The position numbers were made by a program, and so were the translations under genes. DNA of 64,000 bases from a marine actinobacterium PHSC20C1 (GTDB lineage Bacteria; Actinomycetota; Actinomycetes; Actinomycetales; Microbacteriaceae). Shown here one piece after another: positions 17,800-27,278 of the stretch; position 1 is the first letter of the stretch, and the number at the start of each line of letters is the position of its first letter. The DNA is taken from assembly GCA_000153145.1 (NCBI GenBank), contig CH672415.1:1240750-1304749 (forward strand), in the 5' to 3' direction. The notes under the pieces are model-generated. The model ran no database searches. It had not been told where the DNA came from and saw nothing but the letters and a program-made list of their open reading frames with translations.

Positions 17800-18810
17800 A
17801 TGAAGATTCTCGTAGTCGGCGGCAGTGGCTTTATCGGCACTCGCCTCCTTGAAACTTTGCACGAGCAAGGCCACGAATTCACCAACTTCGATCGGCACAT
17901 CTCAGCTCGCTTTCCGGATCGCTCAATCGCTGGGGATGTGCGTTCCGCCGAAGAACTTACTGCAGCCAGCGCAGGACACGACGCGATAATTAATCTCGCT
18001 GCTGAGCACCGAGACGATGTTTCTCCCCTGAGCCTCTACACCGAAGTCAACGTCGGTGGCGCACACGCTCTTGTTTCCGCGGCTGAAGCCAACGGCATCC
18101 AGCGAATCGTCTTCACGAGTACCGTCGCCCTCTACGGGCTGGACAAGAACAACGCTGGCGAAGATTCAATCCCAGAGCCATTCAATGAGTACGGTCGCTC
18201 AAAGCTTGCAGCAGAAGGTGTTTTCAGCGCGTGGGCGAACGCGGATGCTGCCCGCTCTCTTGCGATTGTTCGTCCGTCGGTAGTGTTCGGCGAGGGCAAT
18301 CGCGGCAACGTCTACAACCTGGCCAAGCAGGTTTCCTCTGGTCGGTTCATCATGGTCGGCAAGGGCGAAAACAAAAAGTCCATGGCCTATGTCGGCAACA
18401 TCGTCGGCTACATTGCGAGTCGTCTCGATGCCCCAACTGGTATTGAGATCCGCAATTTCGCTGACAAGCCTGACCTGTCAACGAAAGATCTCATCGCGAT
18501 CTTGCGCGACGAGATGAATGTGCATGCGGCGAGCAGCGTGCGCCTGCCGTTGGGGTTGGGGATAGCTGCGGGCTACGTTTTTGATGCTGCCGCTAAGATC
18601 ACCAGACGCACTTTTCCGATTAGCGCGGTTCGCATCCGCAAGTTTGCGGCCGATACGACAGTGAACACCGACCGACTACGCGACTCTGGCTATACCGCCA
18701 CCTATACCTTGCATGAAGCACTGAAACGCACTCTCGCTTCAGAGTTTCCTGCCAACTCAGTGTCGTCATCCACCGGCACAACGCCCCATACCGACAGGAA
18801 CCCTTCATGA
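17800..18810 (+). CDS. NAD-dependent nucleotide-sugar epimerase/dehydratase (extended SDR)
   Basis: 336 residues. The start chosen is the ATG of MKILVVGGSGFIGTRLLE, the Rossmann glycine motif; the frame runs upstream, but that part is not part of the fold. TSTVALYG holds the usual Ser/Thr, and the downstream EYGRSKLAAEG gives the YxxxK pair of extended short-chain dehydrogenases. The C-terminal part has no extra domain. The substrate is unknown; it may make a second deoxy- or epimerised sugar for the same polymer. Its stop overlaps the rmlB start, so it is part of the rml operon. Confidence 0.84.
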   Translation: MKILVVGGSGFIGTRLLETLHEQGHEFTNFDRHISARFPDRSIAGDVRSAEELTAASAGHDAIINLAAEHRDDVSPLSLYTEVNVGGAHALVSAAEANGIQRIVFTSTVALYGLDKNNAGEDSIPEPFNEYGRSKLAAEGVFSAWANADAARSLAIVRPSVVFGEGNRGNVYNLAKQVSSGRFIMVGKGENKKSMAYVGNIVGYIASRLDAPTGIEIRNFADKPDLSTKDLIAILRDEMNVHAASSVRLPLGLGIAAGYVFDAAAKITRRTFPISAVRIRKFAADTTVNTDRLRDSGYTATYTLHEALKRTLASEFPANSVSSSTGTTPHTDRNPS

Positions 18811-19790
18811 AGATTCTCGTGACCGGCGGCGCCGGATTTATCGGTTCAAACTTTGTTCGACGCACGATCGAAGACACCTACCCCGGGCTCGCTGGTGCGG
18901 ATGTTGTTGTGCTCGATGCGCTGACGTACTCGGGCAACCTCGAGAATCTTGCCCCCGTTGCAAACTCCCCTCGGTACAGGTTCGTGGAGGGTGACATTCG
19001 TGATGCCGACCTGCTCGACACTCTGCTCGTCGACATCGATGCAATTGTTCACTTTGCCGCCGAGTCCCACGTAGATCGATCGGTGCGCGATGCAAGCGCC
19101 TTTGTTGAGACTAATGTTCTCGGCACTCAACGCTTGCTTGATGCTGCCCTGCGGGCGAAGACACCACGCTTCGTCCATGTCTCTACCGACGAGGTTTACG
19201 GCTCAATTGCCGAGGGATCGTGGGACGAACAGCGACCGCTTGAACCCAACTCTCCGTACTCGGCCTCCAAAGCTGGCAGTGATCTTCTTGCCCGCAGCTA
19301 CTTCCGCACCCACGGCTTAAATCTCTCAATCACTCGGTGCTCAAACAATTACGGCCCGTACCACTTCCCTGAGAAGCTGATCCCGCTGTTCGTGACCAAC
19401 CTCATTGACGGCAAACATGTTCCGCTCTACGGCGAGGGAAACAATGTGCGCGACTGGCTGCACGTTGACGACCACTGCCGTGGAATCGCGCTAGTCGTCT
19501 CTGGTGGCCGCGCTGGCGAGATCTACAACATTGGCGGGGGCACCGAGCTAACAAACAAAGAGCTCACCCAGCTGCTCCTAGACCACACCGGAACTGACTG
19601 GTCGTTTGTTGACCGCGTCGAGGACCGCCTAGGTCACGACCTGCGCTACAGCGTCGACATCTCCAAGATCCAATCTGAGCTCGGCTATGAGCCGCAAGTC
19701 CCCTTCGAGTCAGGCTTGGCCGACGTTGTGCAGTGGTATCGCGACAATCGCCAATGGTGGGAGCCGCTCAAGGCCAAGGCTGCTCTGTGA
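18807..19790 (+). CDS. rmlB: dTDP-glucose 4,6-dehydratase
   Basis: 327 residues, the standard length. It has MKILVTGGAGFIGSNFVRR, FAAESHVDRSV, FVHVSTDEVYGS, and PYSASKAGSDLLARSY with the catalytic Tyr and Lys. TRCSNNYGPYHFPEKLIPL and YGEGNNVRDWLHVDDHC complete the recognised pattern. It removes water from dTDP-glucose to give the 4-keto-6-deoxy intermediate. Its ATG overlaps the upstream stop, and its own stop overlaps the rmlD start. Confidence 0.97.
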   Translation: MKILVTGGAGFIGSNFVRRTIEDTYPGLAGADVVVLDALTYSGNLENLAPVANSPRYRFVEGDIRDADLLDTLLVDIDAIVHFAAESHVDRSVRDASAFVETNVLGTQRLLDAALRAKTPRFVHVSTDEVYGSIAEGSWDEQRPLEPNSPYSASKAGSDLLARSYFRTHGLNLSITRCSNNYGPYHFPEKLIPLFVTNLIDGKHVPLYGEGNNVRDWLHVDDHCRGIALVVSGGRAGEIYNIGGGTELTNKELTQLLLDHTGTDWSFVDRVEDRLGHDLRYSVDISKIQSELGYEPQVPFESGLADVVQWYRDNRQWWEPLKAKAAL

Positions 19791-20641
19791 CCCGAATTGC
19801 TGTGGTTGGTGCTGGCGGGATGCTCGGCACCGACCTCATGCGCGCGCTGAGCGACCACGACGCAACGGCTCTAACCCGCAACGAACTCGACATCACTGAC
19901 GCAGACGCCGCAGTAGAAGTTCTCAGCGGCTATGACGTTCTAGTCAACGCCTCCGCGTACACCCGAGTGGATGACGCAGAGTCCGACGAAGAAAACGCCC
20001 ATCTTGTCAACGCGGTTGGCCCTCACAACCTCGCTCTCGCTGCCGCACGGCATGGGTCACGGCTCGTGCAACTTTCCACCGACTATGTCTTCGACGGAAC
20101 AGCAACTGAGCCGTACCCGGAGGACGCACCACGTCATCCAGTGTCGGCGTACGGACGCACGAAGGCGGCGGGTGAACTGCTTGCGCTCGAGCACAATCCT
20201 GGTCGCACAGCTATCGTGCGCACAGCGTGGCTCTACGGCAAGCATGGTTCAAGTTTTCCGCGAACGATGCTCAAGCTCGCAGCCGATCGCGACACGCTTG
20301 ACGTCGTCAACGACCAGCTAGGCCAGCCGACCTGGACCGGCGACCTGGCTGCCCAAATCGTTGCTCTCATTGATGCCGGAACACCATCAGGCATCTTCCA
20401 CGGCACCAACGCGGGACGAGCCTCATGGTTCGATCTCGCGCAAGCCGTTTTCGTTTGTGCTGGACTTGATCCTGATAGGGTCAAGCCGACCGACAGTTCA
20501 GCTTTTCAACGGCCAGCGCCGCGTCCAAGTTTTTCTGTACTCGGTCACCGGGCGTGGTTGGATGCGGGGATCGAACCGATGCGTGATTGGAAGCAGGCGC
20601 TACAAGCCGCCTTTGATTCAGGAGCATTGACTGCAGAATGA
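19787..20641 (+). CDS. rmlD: dTDP-4-dehydrorhamnose reductase
   Basis: 284 residues from the GTG that overlaps the rmlB stop (GTGA); a reading to an earlier start would run inside rmlB. NAD(P)-binding motif VVGAGGMLGTDLM, then VLVNASAYTRVDDAE, LSTDYVFDGTA and PVSAYGRTKAAGE with the YxxxK catalytic pair, and RTAWLYGKHG. It carries out the last reduction to dTDP-L-rhamnose. Unlike some actinobacteria that have fused RmlC/RmlD proteins, this one is a single-domain enzyme. Confidence 0.95.
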   Translation: MTRIAVVGAGGMLGTDLMRALSDHDATALTRNELDITDADAAVEVLSGYDVLVNASAYTRVDDAESDEENAHLVNAVGPHNLALAAARHGSRLVQLSTDYVFDGTATEPYPEDAPRHPVSAYGRTKAAGELLALEHNPGRTAIVRTAWLYGKHGSSFPRTMLKLAADRDTLDVVNDQLGQPTWTGDLAAQIVALIDAGTPSGIFHGTNAGRASWFDLAQAVFVCAGLDPDRVKPTDSSAFQRPAPRPSFSVLGHRAWLDAGIEPMRDWKQALQAAFDSGALTAE

Positions 20642-21768
20642 CCACTCTCCGCGTCATCATCGATGAGATGCTCTCGCCGACTCCCGGCAGTGTTGCCCGT
20701 TACTCAGAAGAGTTGACGAGAGGGCTCATTGCTAGCGCCCCGAGCAACTGTTTCGTTGAAGCGTTCGTGTCGGCATCCACTGAGGCTGAGTACGCGCTCA
20801 TCGCAGATCGGCTACCTAACCTCGCCAGATTGCATAAGAGTGCCCTAAGCCGTCGCGAGCTTCGCGCATCCTGGCAGCACGGTTTTACGCGTGTTCCTGG
20901 CAACGGCATGCTGCACGCCACGAGCCTGCTCGCACCGCTCAGACGTCATGATCGGCTCAATCGCGGCGATCAGATCGTCGTCACAGTGCACGACACGGTC
21001 GCCTGGACTCGCCCGGAGTCGATCGGATCTCGACAGGCCAGCTGGAGCCGAGCAATGCTGAAGCGCGCAGAAAAGCATGCGGATGCAATCGTCGTTCCCA
21101 GTCATACTGTTGCAGAACAGCTTGAGGGAATTGCCAACTTCGGTGACCGCGTACGGGTAATTAGCGGCGCCGCGAGTACTAGCCTGCGAGTGCCAGAGAA
21201 CGTTGACGAACGTGCAGCCGAACTCGAACTTCCTGAGCGATTTCTACTTGCCATTGGCGGACTTGAACCACACCGTGGCATCGATCACTTGATCCGCGCC
21301 CTTCGAGACCTTGACGATGATGTTGAATTGCTCTTGGTTGGTCCAGAACCTGGCGATGAATCAGTCGCCGAATTCGTAGCAGCACAGGGTCTCGGCGCTG
21401 AGCGGGTCCGTTGCCTCGGAACCCTCAGTAACGACGACCTATCGATCGCGTTCGATCACGCAGCTGCATTCATCTACCCGAACCTCGATGTCGGATTCGG
21501 GATGCCAGTGCTTGAGGCTCTCTCGTTCGGTATCCCTGTCGTACATTCGGATGCTCCGGCCCTGCTCGAGCTTGCCGCCGACGCCGGAGTCGTTGTCGAG
21601 CGAGAGCCAAGCGAAGGGTACGCGGAGGCCCTGAGTGAGGGCATTAGTCGAGTACTCAATGACGCTGCCTTCGCCGAGCGCTTGTTTTACGCTGGCCAAG
21701 ATCGCGCACGTGCCTTCAGCTGGCGCATGTCAGCAGAAAAGGTCTGGCAGCTTCACGCCGACCTCTAG
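20638..21768 (+). CDS. Glycosyltransferase family 4
   Basis: 376 residues; the start overlaps the rmlD stop (ATGA), so it is translated with the rhamnose operon. GT-B fold: VPSHTVAEQL precedes the donor domain, which starts FLLAIGGLEPHRGIDHLIRA and ends with AFIYPNLDVGFGMPVLEALSFGIPVVHSD. That last region has the FGMPVLEA Glu that binds the sugar nucleotide ribose. It is very likely a rhamnosyl- or related transferase working on the wall polymer; the coupling to rmlD supports dTDP-rhamnose but does not prove it. It ends 9 bases before the convergent LCP gene. Confidence 0.87.
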   Translation: MTTLRVIIDEMLSPTPGSVARYSEELTRGLIASAPSNCFVEAFVSASTEAEYALIADRLPNLARLHKSALSRRELRASWQHGFTRVPGNGMLHATSLLAPLRRHDRLNRGDQIVVTVHDTVAWTRPESIGSRQASWSRAMLKRAEKHADAIVVPSHTVAEQLEGIANFGDRVRVISGAASTSLRVPENVDERAAELELPERFLLAIGGLEPHRGIDHLIRALRDLDDDVELLLVGPEPGDESVAEFVAAQGLGAERVRCLGTLSNDDLSIAFDHAAAFIYPNLDVGFGMPVLEALSFGIPVVHSDAPALLELAADAGVVVEREPSEGYAEALSEGISRVLNDAAFAERLFYAGQDRARAFSWRMSAEKVWQLHADL

Positions 21769-21777
21769 TCGCGCTGG

Positions 21778-23136
21778 TTACTCAGCGTTCTCGTCGGCTA
21801 CGGTCGGTGCTGTCGCCTCTGCGACGAGTTGACGAATGTACTCGAAGTCGGGGAACTCAGGATCGATGTCGTTCGACGGCGCCAATTCGAGCGATCCGAT
21901 GGGGAGCGTGCGAGTCTTGGATGCCAAGTTCACGAAGTATCCGAGACTTCCCTGCGGGATATCTGTCGTGACCACTTTCGAGCTCGCCGCGGCGATGGCC
22001 TGAAGCTTGGTGAGCACGTTTGACGGCGTGAACTGCTCGACGACGGCCTGCTGGAGTTGCCGTTGGCGTTCCATGCGGTCGTAGTCGGTGGTGTCGTGAC
22101 GCGAACGGGCGTACCAGAGCGCGTGGTAGCCATCCATGACCTGCACTCCGGCAGGAATCCACTCTGCAACGATCGTGAAGTCGGCGTCCGCGTGAATCGG
22201 CACGGCTTCTTCCACATTGATCGTGACTCCGCCGAGGGAGTCGATCAGGTCTGAGAAACCTTGCATGTCGATGAGGGCGTAGTACTGGATGCCCAGGCCC
22301 GTGATTCCTTCGACCGCGTCGCGCATCGCTTCGATACCCGGTGAGCTGCCGTTCGCTGTCGCGTCGGGGTAAAGCTCAGGGGTATTGAGTTCGACCTCGG
22401 TGTAGATGGAGTTAAGCAGGCAGACATCAACATCACAGCCATAAGCCCCATAGCCATCGGGGTACTTGTCTGCCAGCGGCGACCCTGCGACGAATGGTGT
22501 GAGTTCCATGTTGCGCGGAAGTCCAATAATTATGGCTTCGCCGGTCTCGGCGTCAATACTGGCGAGACTGATACTGTCCGGGCGCAATCCGTCACGGTCA
22601 ACTCCGGCATCCCCGCCGAGAAGCATGATGTTGTATCGTCCGTCGATGGGTTCAAGCGTTGGCGCCGCGATAAAGACATCGCTTAGGAATGAGTTCGCCG
22701 TTGTTGCAACATACGCGCCATACCCAGCGGTGCCGGCGACTACAACGAGAACGATGGCGCTGAACGCTGCAACGATGGTTCTACCGGCTGGAGTTGCGCG
22801 CCCCAAATTCGCGAGGTACCAGGCATTGACGGTAAGGATGAGCCACAGCACCGCGTAAAACGCCAAGATAAGGGCGATCGCCCACAGGCCGATAGTGCTG
22901 CTGCTGATCGTGAGCAACGTCGCGGGCGCGGCAGCCGACAATCCGATCCCCGCAGCAACAAGCAAGACAAAAATAAGGCTGGCAACTACCCCGAAACGAC
23001 CCAGCTTTCGGTTTCCCGCGAGTAGCTGAGCAGAACCCGGAATGAGCACGTTGAGCCCCAGGAGCCACCAGGCTCTTTTTGTCATCGTCGCCGCCGAGCG
23101 ATCGGCCGGCTGACGAAGAGAACTTGCTGCGCTCAC
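21778..23136 (-). CDS. LytR-CpsA-Psr (LCP) family polymer ligase
   Basis: 452 residues. Four N-terminal membrane helices (about residues 24-155) precede the extracytoplasmic LCP domain. The latter has the conserved [28 protein letters not shown], and [25 protein letters not shown]. The Asp and Arg residues there bind the polyprenyl pyrophosphate in known LCP enzymes. It transfers the finished polymer from its lipid carrier to peptidoglycan, which fits the adjoining rhamnose/glycosyltransferase operon. GTG start overlaps the purE stop; a later ATG at TKRAWW is an alternative that removes 17 residues. Multiple N-terminal helices instead of one are a variant often seen in actinobacteria. Confidence 0.88.
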   Translation of the reverse strand: MSAASSLRQPADRSAATMTKRAWWLLGLNVLIPGSAQLLAGNRKLGRFGVVASLIFVLLVAAGIGLSAAAPATLLTISSSTIGLWAIALILAFYAVLWLILTVNAWYLANLGRATPAGRTIVAAFSAIVLVVVAGTAGYGAYVATTANSFLSDVFIAAPTLEPIDGRYNIMLLGGDAGVDRDGLRPDSISLASIDAETGEAIIIGLPRNMELTPFVAGSPLADKYPDGYGAYGCDVDVCLLNSIYTEVELNTPELYPDATANGSSPGIEAMRDAVEGITGLGIQYYALIDMQGFSDLIDSLGGVTINVEEAVPIHADADFTIVAEWIPAGVQVMDGYHALWYARSRHDTTDYDRMERQRQLQQAVVEQFTPSNVLTKLQAIAAASSKVVTTDIPQGSLGYFVNLASKTRTLPIGSLELAPSNDIDPEFPDFEYIRQLVAEATAPTVADENAE

Positions 23137-23636
23137 AGGCTCGCGTTCAGTGCGGCGTTTTTGTCGTCGACGAGCGCTTCAAGCTGCGCCGCATATTCGG
23201 CAAGTTTGCGGGTGAGATCGGCGTCACCCGAGCCGAGGATGCGGGCAGCAAGAATGCCAGCATTGCGGGCCCCACCGATAGAAACAGTCGCGACCGGGAT
23301 CCCCGCAGGCATTTGTACGATTGACAACAGCGAATCCATGCCGTCAAGCCGCGAAAGAGGAACCGGAACCCCGATCACCGGAAGAGTCGTGACAGACGCC
23401 AGCATTCCCGGAAGGTGAGCTGCGCCACCCGCGCCGGCAATGATCACCCGGATGCCGCGATCAGCAGCCTCTTTGCCGAAAGCGATCATCTTCTCGGGGC
23501 TGCGATGAGCAGACACCACGTTCACTTCGTGAGCGATGCCAAAATCTTTCAACGCCGCAGAGGCATCGACCATGACGTTCCAGTCAGAGTCTGATCCCAT
23601 TACGACGGATACTTGCGGTTGAGTCACGGAACCCAT
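23133..23636 (-). CDS. purE: 5-(carboxyamino)imidazole ribonucleotide mutase
   Basis: 167 residues from the ATG of [18 protein letters not shown]; the longer frame upstream lies inside purK. Class I PurE signatures [15 protein letters not shown] and [13 protein letters not shown] are present. It moves the carboxylate from N5 to C4 of the imidazole in purine synthesis. Eight bases separate it from purK, and its stop overlaps the LCP start, so purine and polymer-ligase genes may share a transcript. The same order (purK then purE) is found in mycobacteria. Confidence 0.96.
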   Translation of the reverse strand: MGSVTQPQVSVVMGSDSDWNVMVDASAALKDFGIAHEVNVVSAHRSPEKMIAFGKEAADRGIRVIIAGAGGAAHLPGMLASVTTLPVIGVPVPLSRLDGMDSLLSIVQMPAGIPVATVSIGGARNAGILAARILGSGDADLTRKLAEYAAQLEALVDDKNAALNASL

Positions 23637-23644
23637 GCTAGGTC

Positions 23645-24763
23645 TCAATCCTTCAGAATTGCTGCTGCGGCACGCGCGCGGTACACGACATCGTCGAGGT
23701 CGTCGCCGCTCACATTGACGTGACCGACCTTGCGTCCGGGCCGCGGAGCCTTTCCATATTCGTGGAACTTTGCAGTGGGCTGATTGGCCAAAGCGATCGG
23801 ATAACGCTCGGCAATGCTTCCCGAGGTTGGACCACCGAGCACGTTGATCATCACCGTCCACGGAGAGCGCGCATCCGTCGCTCCGAGAGGGAGATCAAGC
23901 ACGGCACGCAAGTGTTGTTCGAATTGGCTCGTGACTGCGCCATCCATGGTCCAGTGTCCGCTGTTGTGCGGGCGCATCGCGAGTTCGTTGATGAGTAGTT
24001 GCCCATCAGCGGTTTCGAATAGCTCTACAGCGAGAACACCCGTTACTCCGAGCTTCTCTGCGACCGTTTGAGCGATCATGGCGGCGGTGGCCGACAATGC
24101 GGCCGTCATCGACGGTGCTGGCGCGATGACTTCGGCACAAACACCATCAAGCTGAACTGATTCCACAAGGGGCCACAAGGCGACCTCACCGCTCGGGCTT
24201 CTCGCCGCCAACTGGGCAAGCTCTCGGGTGAAAGAAACAAGTTCCTCGGCCAGAAGTGCGCCGCCGCCCTCGAACCAATCAGCAACCTCGGCAGCGTCAG
24301 TGACGATTCGCACTCCCTTGCCGTCGTAGCCACCGCGAGGGGTCTTAACGATCACTCGTCCGCCGTTTGCTGCAACAAACGCGTCGAGTTCTTCCGGGGT
24401 CGACACACTCGCCCACGCAGGAACCGGCAGGCCGAGGCGCGTCAATTCTTGGCGCATCACAATTTTGTCTTGCGCAACAGCAAGAGGAGCGGGGCCCGGA
24501 TGCACGGAAACCCCAGCCTCTACGAGCTGAGTGAGCACATCCTGTGGCACGTGCTCGTGATCGAAAGTGATCACATCGACGTCGCGAGCGAAGTCGAGAA
24601 CTGTGGCGGCATCCGTATAGTCGCCAACTGCAGTGGCGGCAAGTGAAGCCGACATTCCGTCGGTCTCAGCGAGTACTCGCAACTCGAAACCAAGCTCGAT
24701 TGCGCGCGGGATCATCATTCTGGCTAGTTGACCTCCGCCAATAACGCCAACGATCGGTCGCAT
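23645..24763 (-). CDS. purK: 5-(carboxyamino)imidazole ribonucleotide synthase
   Basis: 372 residues. The ATG of [17 protein letters not shown] is preceded by AGGAG at good distance; a GTG 15 bases upstream is less likely. ATP-grasp enzyme: [16 protein letters not shown] forms the ATP-binding loop, and [16 protein letters not shown] near the C-terminus gives the typical PurK metal/substrate site. It uses ATP and bicarbonate to carboxylate AIR. It is transcribed away from gtrA across 101 bases. Confidence 0.96.
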   Translation of the reverse strand: MRPIVGVIGGGQLARMMIPRAIELGFELRVLAETDGMSASLAATAVGDYTDAATVLDFARDVDVITFDHEHVPQDVLTQLVEAGVSVHPGPAPLAVAQDKIVMRQELTRLGLPVPAWASVSTPEELDAFVAANGGRVIVKTPRGGYDGKGVRIVTDAAEVADWFEGGGALLAEELVSFTRELAQLAARSPSGEVALWPLVESVQLDGVCAEVIAPAPSMTAALSATAAMIAQTVAEKLGVTGVLAVELFETADGQLLINELAMRPHNSGHWTMDGAVTSQFEQHLRAVLDLPLGATDARSPWTVMINVLGGPTSGSIAERYPIALANQPTAKFHEYGKAPRPGRKVGHVNVSGDDLDDVVYRARAAAAILKD

Positions 24764-24864
24764 TCGTGACTCCTGCACTATCTAGGGGATGCCCAGCTTC
24801 GGGCTGACATTGGCGGGTTAGACTTCCAACCGCCCTGCCCATTCTTGTCTACTGGAGAGATCAC

Positions 24865-25461
24865 ATGCGAAAGCTGCTCGGCCAGTTTCTACGTTTTGGC
24901 GTAGTAGGCCTCGGCGGTCTTGTGATCGATGTCGCGATTTTCAATATTTTGCGACTCACAATTCTCTCACCCGATGTGCTTCACGAGGGACCAGTGATTG
25001 CGAAAGTGATCTCTACAAGTCTCGCGATTGGCGCCAACTGGGTAGGCAACCGCCGTTGGACTTTCGCCACTACCCGACGCACAAGAGCAGCTCGTGAGGG
25101 CATCGAGTTCGCTATCGTCAGCGTTGCTGGCATGGGAATCGGTGTGCTGTGCCTCTGGGTCTCGCACTATGTGCTCGGCTACACCTCGCTGCTAGCTGAC
25201 AACATCGCCACCAATGTTGTCGGGCTCGCCCTTGGCGCAGTCTTTCGTTTTGCTCTCTACCGCTGGTGGGTTTTCAGCCCCAGCCGCGGAGTGCTGGCAG
25301 CAGAGCACGCTGCCGTTCACGCAGCACACGTGACAGTGGATGCTGCAGCCGATGTTGCGCTAGGGGCGACCGAGCGCGCGGTAGGTCCAGCCGGCTTCAC
25401 GCCACTGCACCGGGTCCAGGCAGTTTCGACCGTCGAGGATCGCGCGCACCGCAACGACTGA
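24865..25461 (+). CDS. GtrA-family membrane protein with extended C-terminus
   Basis: 198 residues from an ATG behind TGGAGAGA. Four membrane helices (about residues 8-28, 45-60, 78-98, 108-130) and FLRFGVVGLGGLVIDVAIF and NFVANRR-like (GNRRWTF) segments mark the GtrA/DPMS family, thought to flip or handle polyprenyl-phosphate sugars. After the last helix (YRWWVF) an Ala/His/Val-rich tail of about 55 residues follows. Its last 102 bases overlap the convergent ugd gene on the other strand. A GtrA homologue occupies the same place beside purK in mycobacteria (Rv3277). Confidence 0.85.
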   Translation: MRKLLGQFLRFGVVGLGGLVIDVAIFNILRLTILSPDVLHEGPVIAKVISTSLAIGANWVGNRRWTFATTRRTRAAREGIEFAIVSVAGMGIGVLCLWVSHYVLGYTSLLADNIATNVVGLALGAVFRFALYRWWVFSPSRGVLAAEHAAVHAAHVTVDAAADVALGATERAVGPAGFTPLHRVQAVSTVEDRAHRND

Positions 25462-26661
25462 ATCAAGTGAATTCGGCACAATCTCGCGATACTCGCGCCA
25501 CTCAGTGAGCACGAGGATGACGTCGGCATCGTGCGCCGCCTCGTCAACCGTGGCGACGTAGTCGAGATTTGGCCGGATCCGACGGGAAGTTTCGATTGCC
25601 TGTGGGTCAGTTGCACGCACCTGAGCGCCAAGCTCAGCGAGTCGTGCTGCCACATCAAGAGCCGGAGAGTCGCGGACATCGTCAGAGTCAGGCTTGAAAG
25701 CAAGACCGAGCACGGCGATGCGCGCGCCCTTGATGGTGCCGCCGAGTACTTCACGGCAGAGGTCGACCATTCGCTCTCGACGGCGAAGGTTGATTGCATC
25801 AACTTCGCCAAGGAAGTTCAATGCGTCCCCGGCGCCGAGTTCTGATGCCCTAGCCATGAATCCGCGGATGTCCTTGGGCAGGCATCCACCGCCGAAGCCG
25901 AGACCGGCGTTCAAGAATCGACGACCGATGCGCTTGTCGTATCCGATTGCGTCTGCCAGCTGGGTGACGTCTGCGCCGGCGACTTCAGCGACTTCTGCCA
26001 TCGCGTTGATAAAGGAGATCTTGGTTGCCAAGAAGGCATTGGCAGCCACTTTGACGAGCTCCGCTGTGGCGAAATCGGTGACAACTCTGGGAATGTCCTG
26101 CTCGAGCACTGAGGCGTATACCTCGTCGAGCACACTAACCGTATGGTCGTCGTTTGGCGTTACACCGTAAACAAGTCGGTCAGGGCTGATGGTGTCTTGT
26201 ACCGCAAATCCTTCACGCAAGAACTCAGGGTTCCAGGTCAAGTGAGCGCCGACTGCTTCAATGCGCGCGGCCAGTCGCTGAGCTGTTCCAACGGGAACTG
26301 TCGATTTGCCAGCAACAACGTCTCCGGGAGCAAGGTAGGGAACAATCGCGTCGAACGCGGCCTCGACGTAGCGAAGATCAGCGGCGTTTGAACCCTCCTG
26401 CTGAGGGGTGCCCACTGCGATGAAGTGAACCGTCGCGCCCTGGGCCGCACTCATATCGGTGCTGAATCTTAGAGATCCTGCTGCAAGTGTTTCGGTGAGG
26501 AGTTCTGGCAGTCCTGGTTCGTAAAACGGCGCCTGACCTGAGGAGAGTAAATCTACTTTGGCCTGATCAATGTCGATCCCAACCACATCATGGCCAAGCT
26601 TCGCAAGCGATGACGCGTGCACGGCGCCCAGGTATCCACATCCAATTACTGAGATCTTCAC
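25360..26661 (-). CDS. ugd: UDP-glucose 6-dehydrogenase
   Basis: 433 residues from a GTG start. N-terminal fold ISVIGCGYLGAVHASSLAKLGHDVVGIDID, then SPDRLVYGV, KVAANAFLATKISFINAMAE and a cysteine motif GFGGGCLPKDIRGF with the catalytic Cys. The C-terminal domain starts AVLGLAFKPDSDDVRDSPAL. This pattern fits UDP-glucose dehydrogenase, giving UDP-glucuronate, and differs from the UDP-HexNAc enzyme near 9 kb (GGHCIPVYP). Substrate for the same surface polymer is likely; galU in this window would supply UDP-glucose. Its 3' end overlaps gtrA tail to tail. Confidence 0.92.
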   Translation of the reverse strand: MKISVIGCGYLGAVHASSLAKLGHDVVGIDIDQAKVDLLSSGQAPFYEPGLPELLTETLAAGSLRFSTDMSAAQGATVHFIAVGTPQQEGSNAADLRYVEAAFDAIVPYLAPGDVVAGKSTVPVGTAQRLAARIEAVGAHLTWNPEFLREGFAVQDTISPDRLVYGVTPNDDHTVSVLDEVYASVLEQDIPRVVTDFATAELVKVAANAFLATKISFINAMAEVAEVAGADVTQLADAIGYDKRIGRRFLNAGLGFGGGCLPKDIRGFMARASELGAGDALNFLGEVDAINLRRRERMVDLCREVLGGTIKGARIAVLGLAFKPDSDDVRDSPALDVAARLAELGAQVRATDPQAIETSRRIRPNLDYVATVDEAAHDADVILVLTEWREYREIVPNSLDSVVAVRAILDGRNCLDPVQWREAGWTYRALGRP

Positions 26662-26732
26662 GCCGGGAAGCCTATCTGATTAGAGCTGACAGTGAGCATT
26701 CAGCGGCAAGCGTCTGGCAGTGCGAGAAGCGC

Positions 26733-27275
26733 CTAGCGAGATCCCCACGCTGTCGTCTCGTCTGAGGCTTGAGATTCATCGCGCTGCCGCCTCATCGATA
26801 CAACATTTTGATTGTTTTCCATGAGGTCGTGCAGAGCAGACTGCGTGATCAGTACGGACGGGATGTCCCGCAAAACCACCGGGTAGTCGTGGCCAGCATT
26901 GATGAGCAGATCGCCGCTGCCGAACATCCGCTGAATCCACGATTGCCGCACTGTGACGTCATAACCACGACTGTGCAAAAGCTCTTGCCGTACCCGCACG
27001 AAAATTCCGCTGACGAGCACCACCCGCCGGGTAGTGATCGTGTAGTTCTTGGCTAGCCATGCAAAGTACGGAAGAAACCACGCGACAACAATGAGAAGAA
27101 GCGCGGCAGTGAGGAGGGCTAGGTTCTGCCAGTCTTCGGAGAAACTACCAAAGAAGTACCCAAGTGCGCCCGCAGTTGCGACCAAAACGATGCCGGGAAA
27201 GATGAGCGCACGTGCGTGTGAGCGGATGCGGGCGACAATCGCCTCACGCTGAACGCTCACGGTCTCATTTGGCAT
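26733..27275 (-). CDS. Membrane-flanked PH-domain protein (bPH type)
   Basis: 180 residues. Two hydrophobic helices (about residues 23-46 and 52-75) precede a bacterial PH-like domain: NYTITTRRVVLVSGIFVRVRQELLHSRGYDVTVRQSW, ending with DIPSVLITQSALHDLM. The C-terminal 30 residues are polar. The function of these proteins is not established. The gene is 3 bases downstream of birA, in the same order as the mycobacterial Rv3279c-Rv3278c pair, which supports vertical inheritance. Confidence 0.83.
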   Translation of the reverse strand: MPNETVSVQREAIVARIRSHARALIFPGIVLVATAGALGYFFGSFSEDWQNLALLTAALLLIVVAWFLPYFAWLAKNYTITTRRVVLVSGIFVRVRQELLHSRGYDVTVRQSWIQRMFGSGDLLINAGHDYPVVLRDIPSVLITQSALHDLMENNQNVVSMRRQRDESQASDETTAWGSR

Positions 27276-27278
27276 AGG

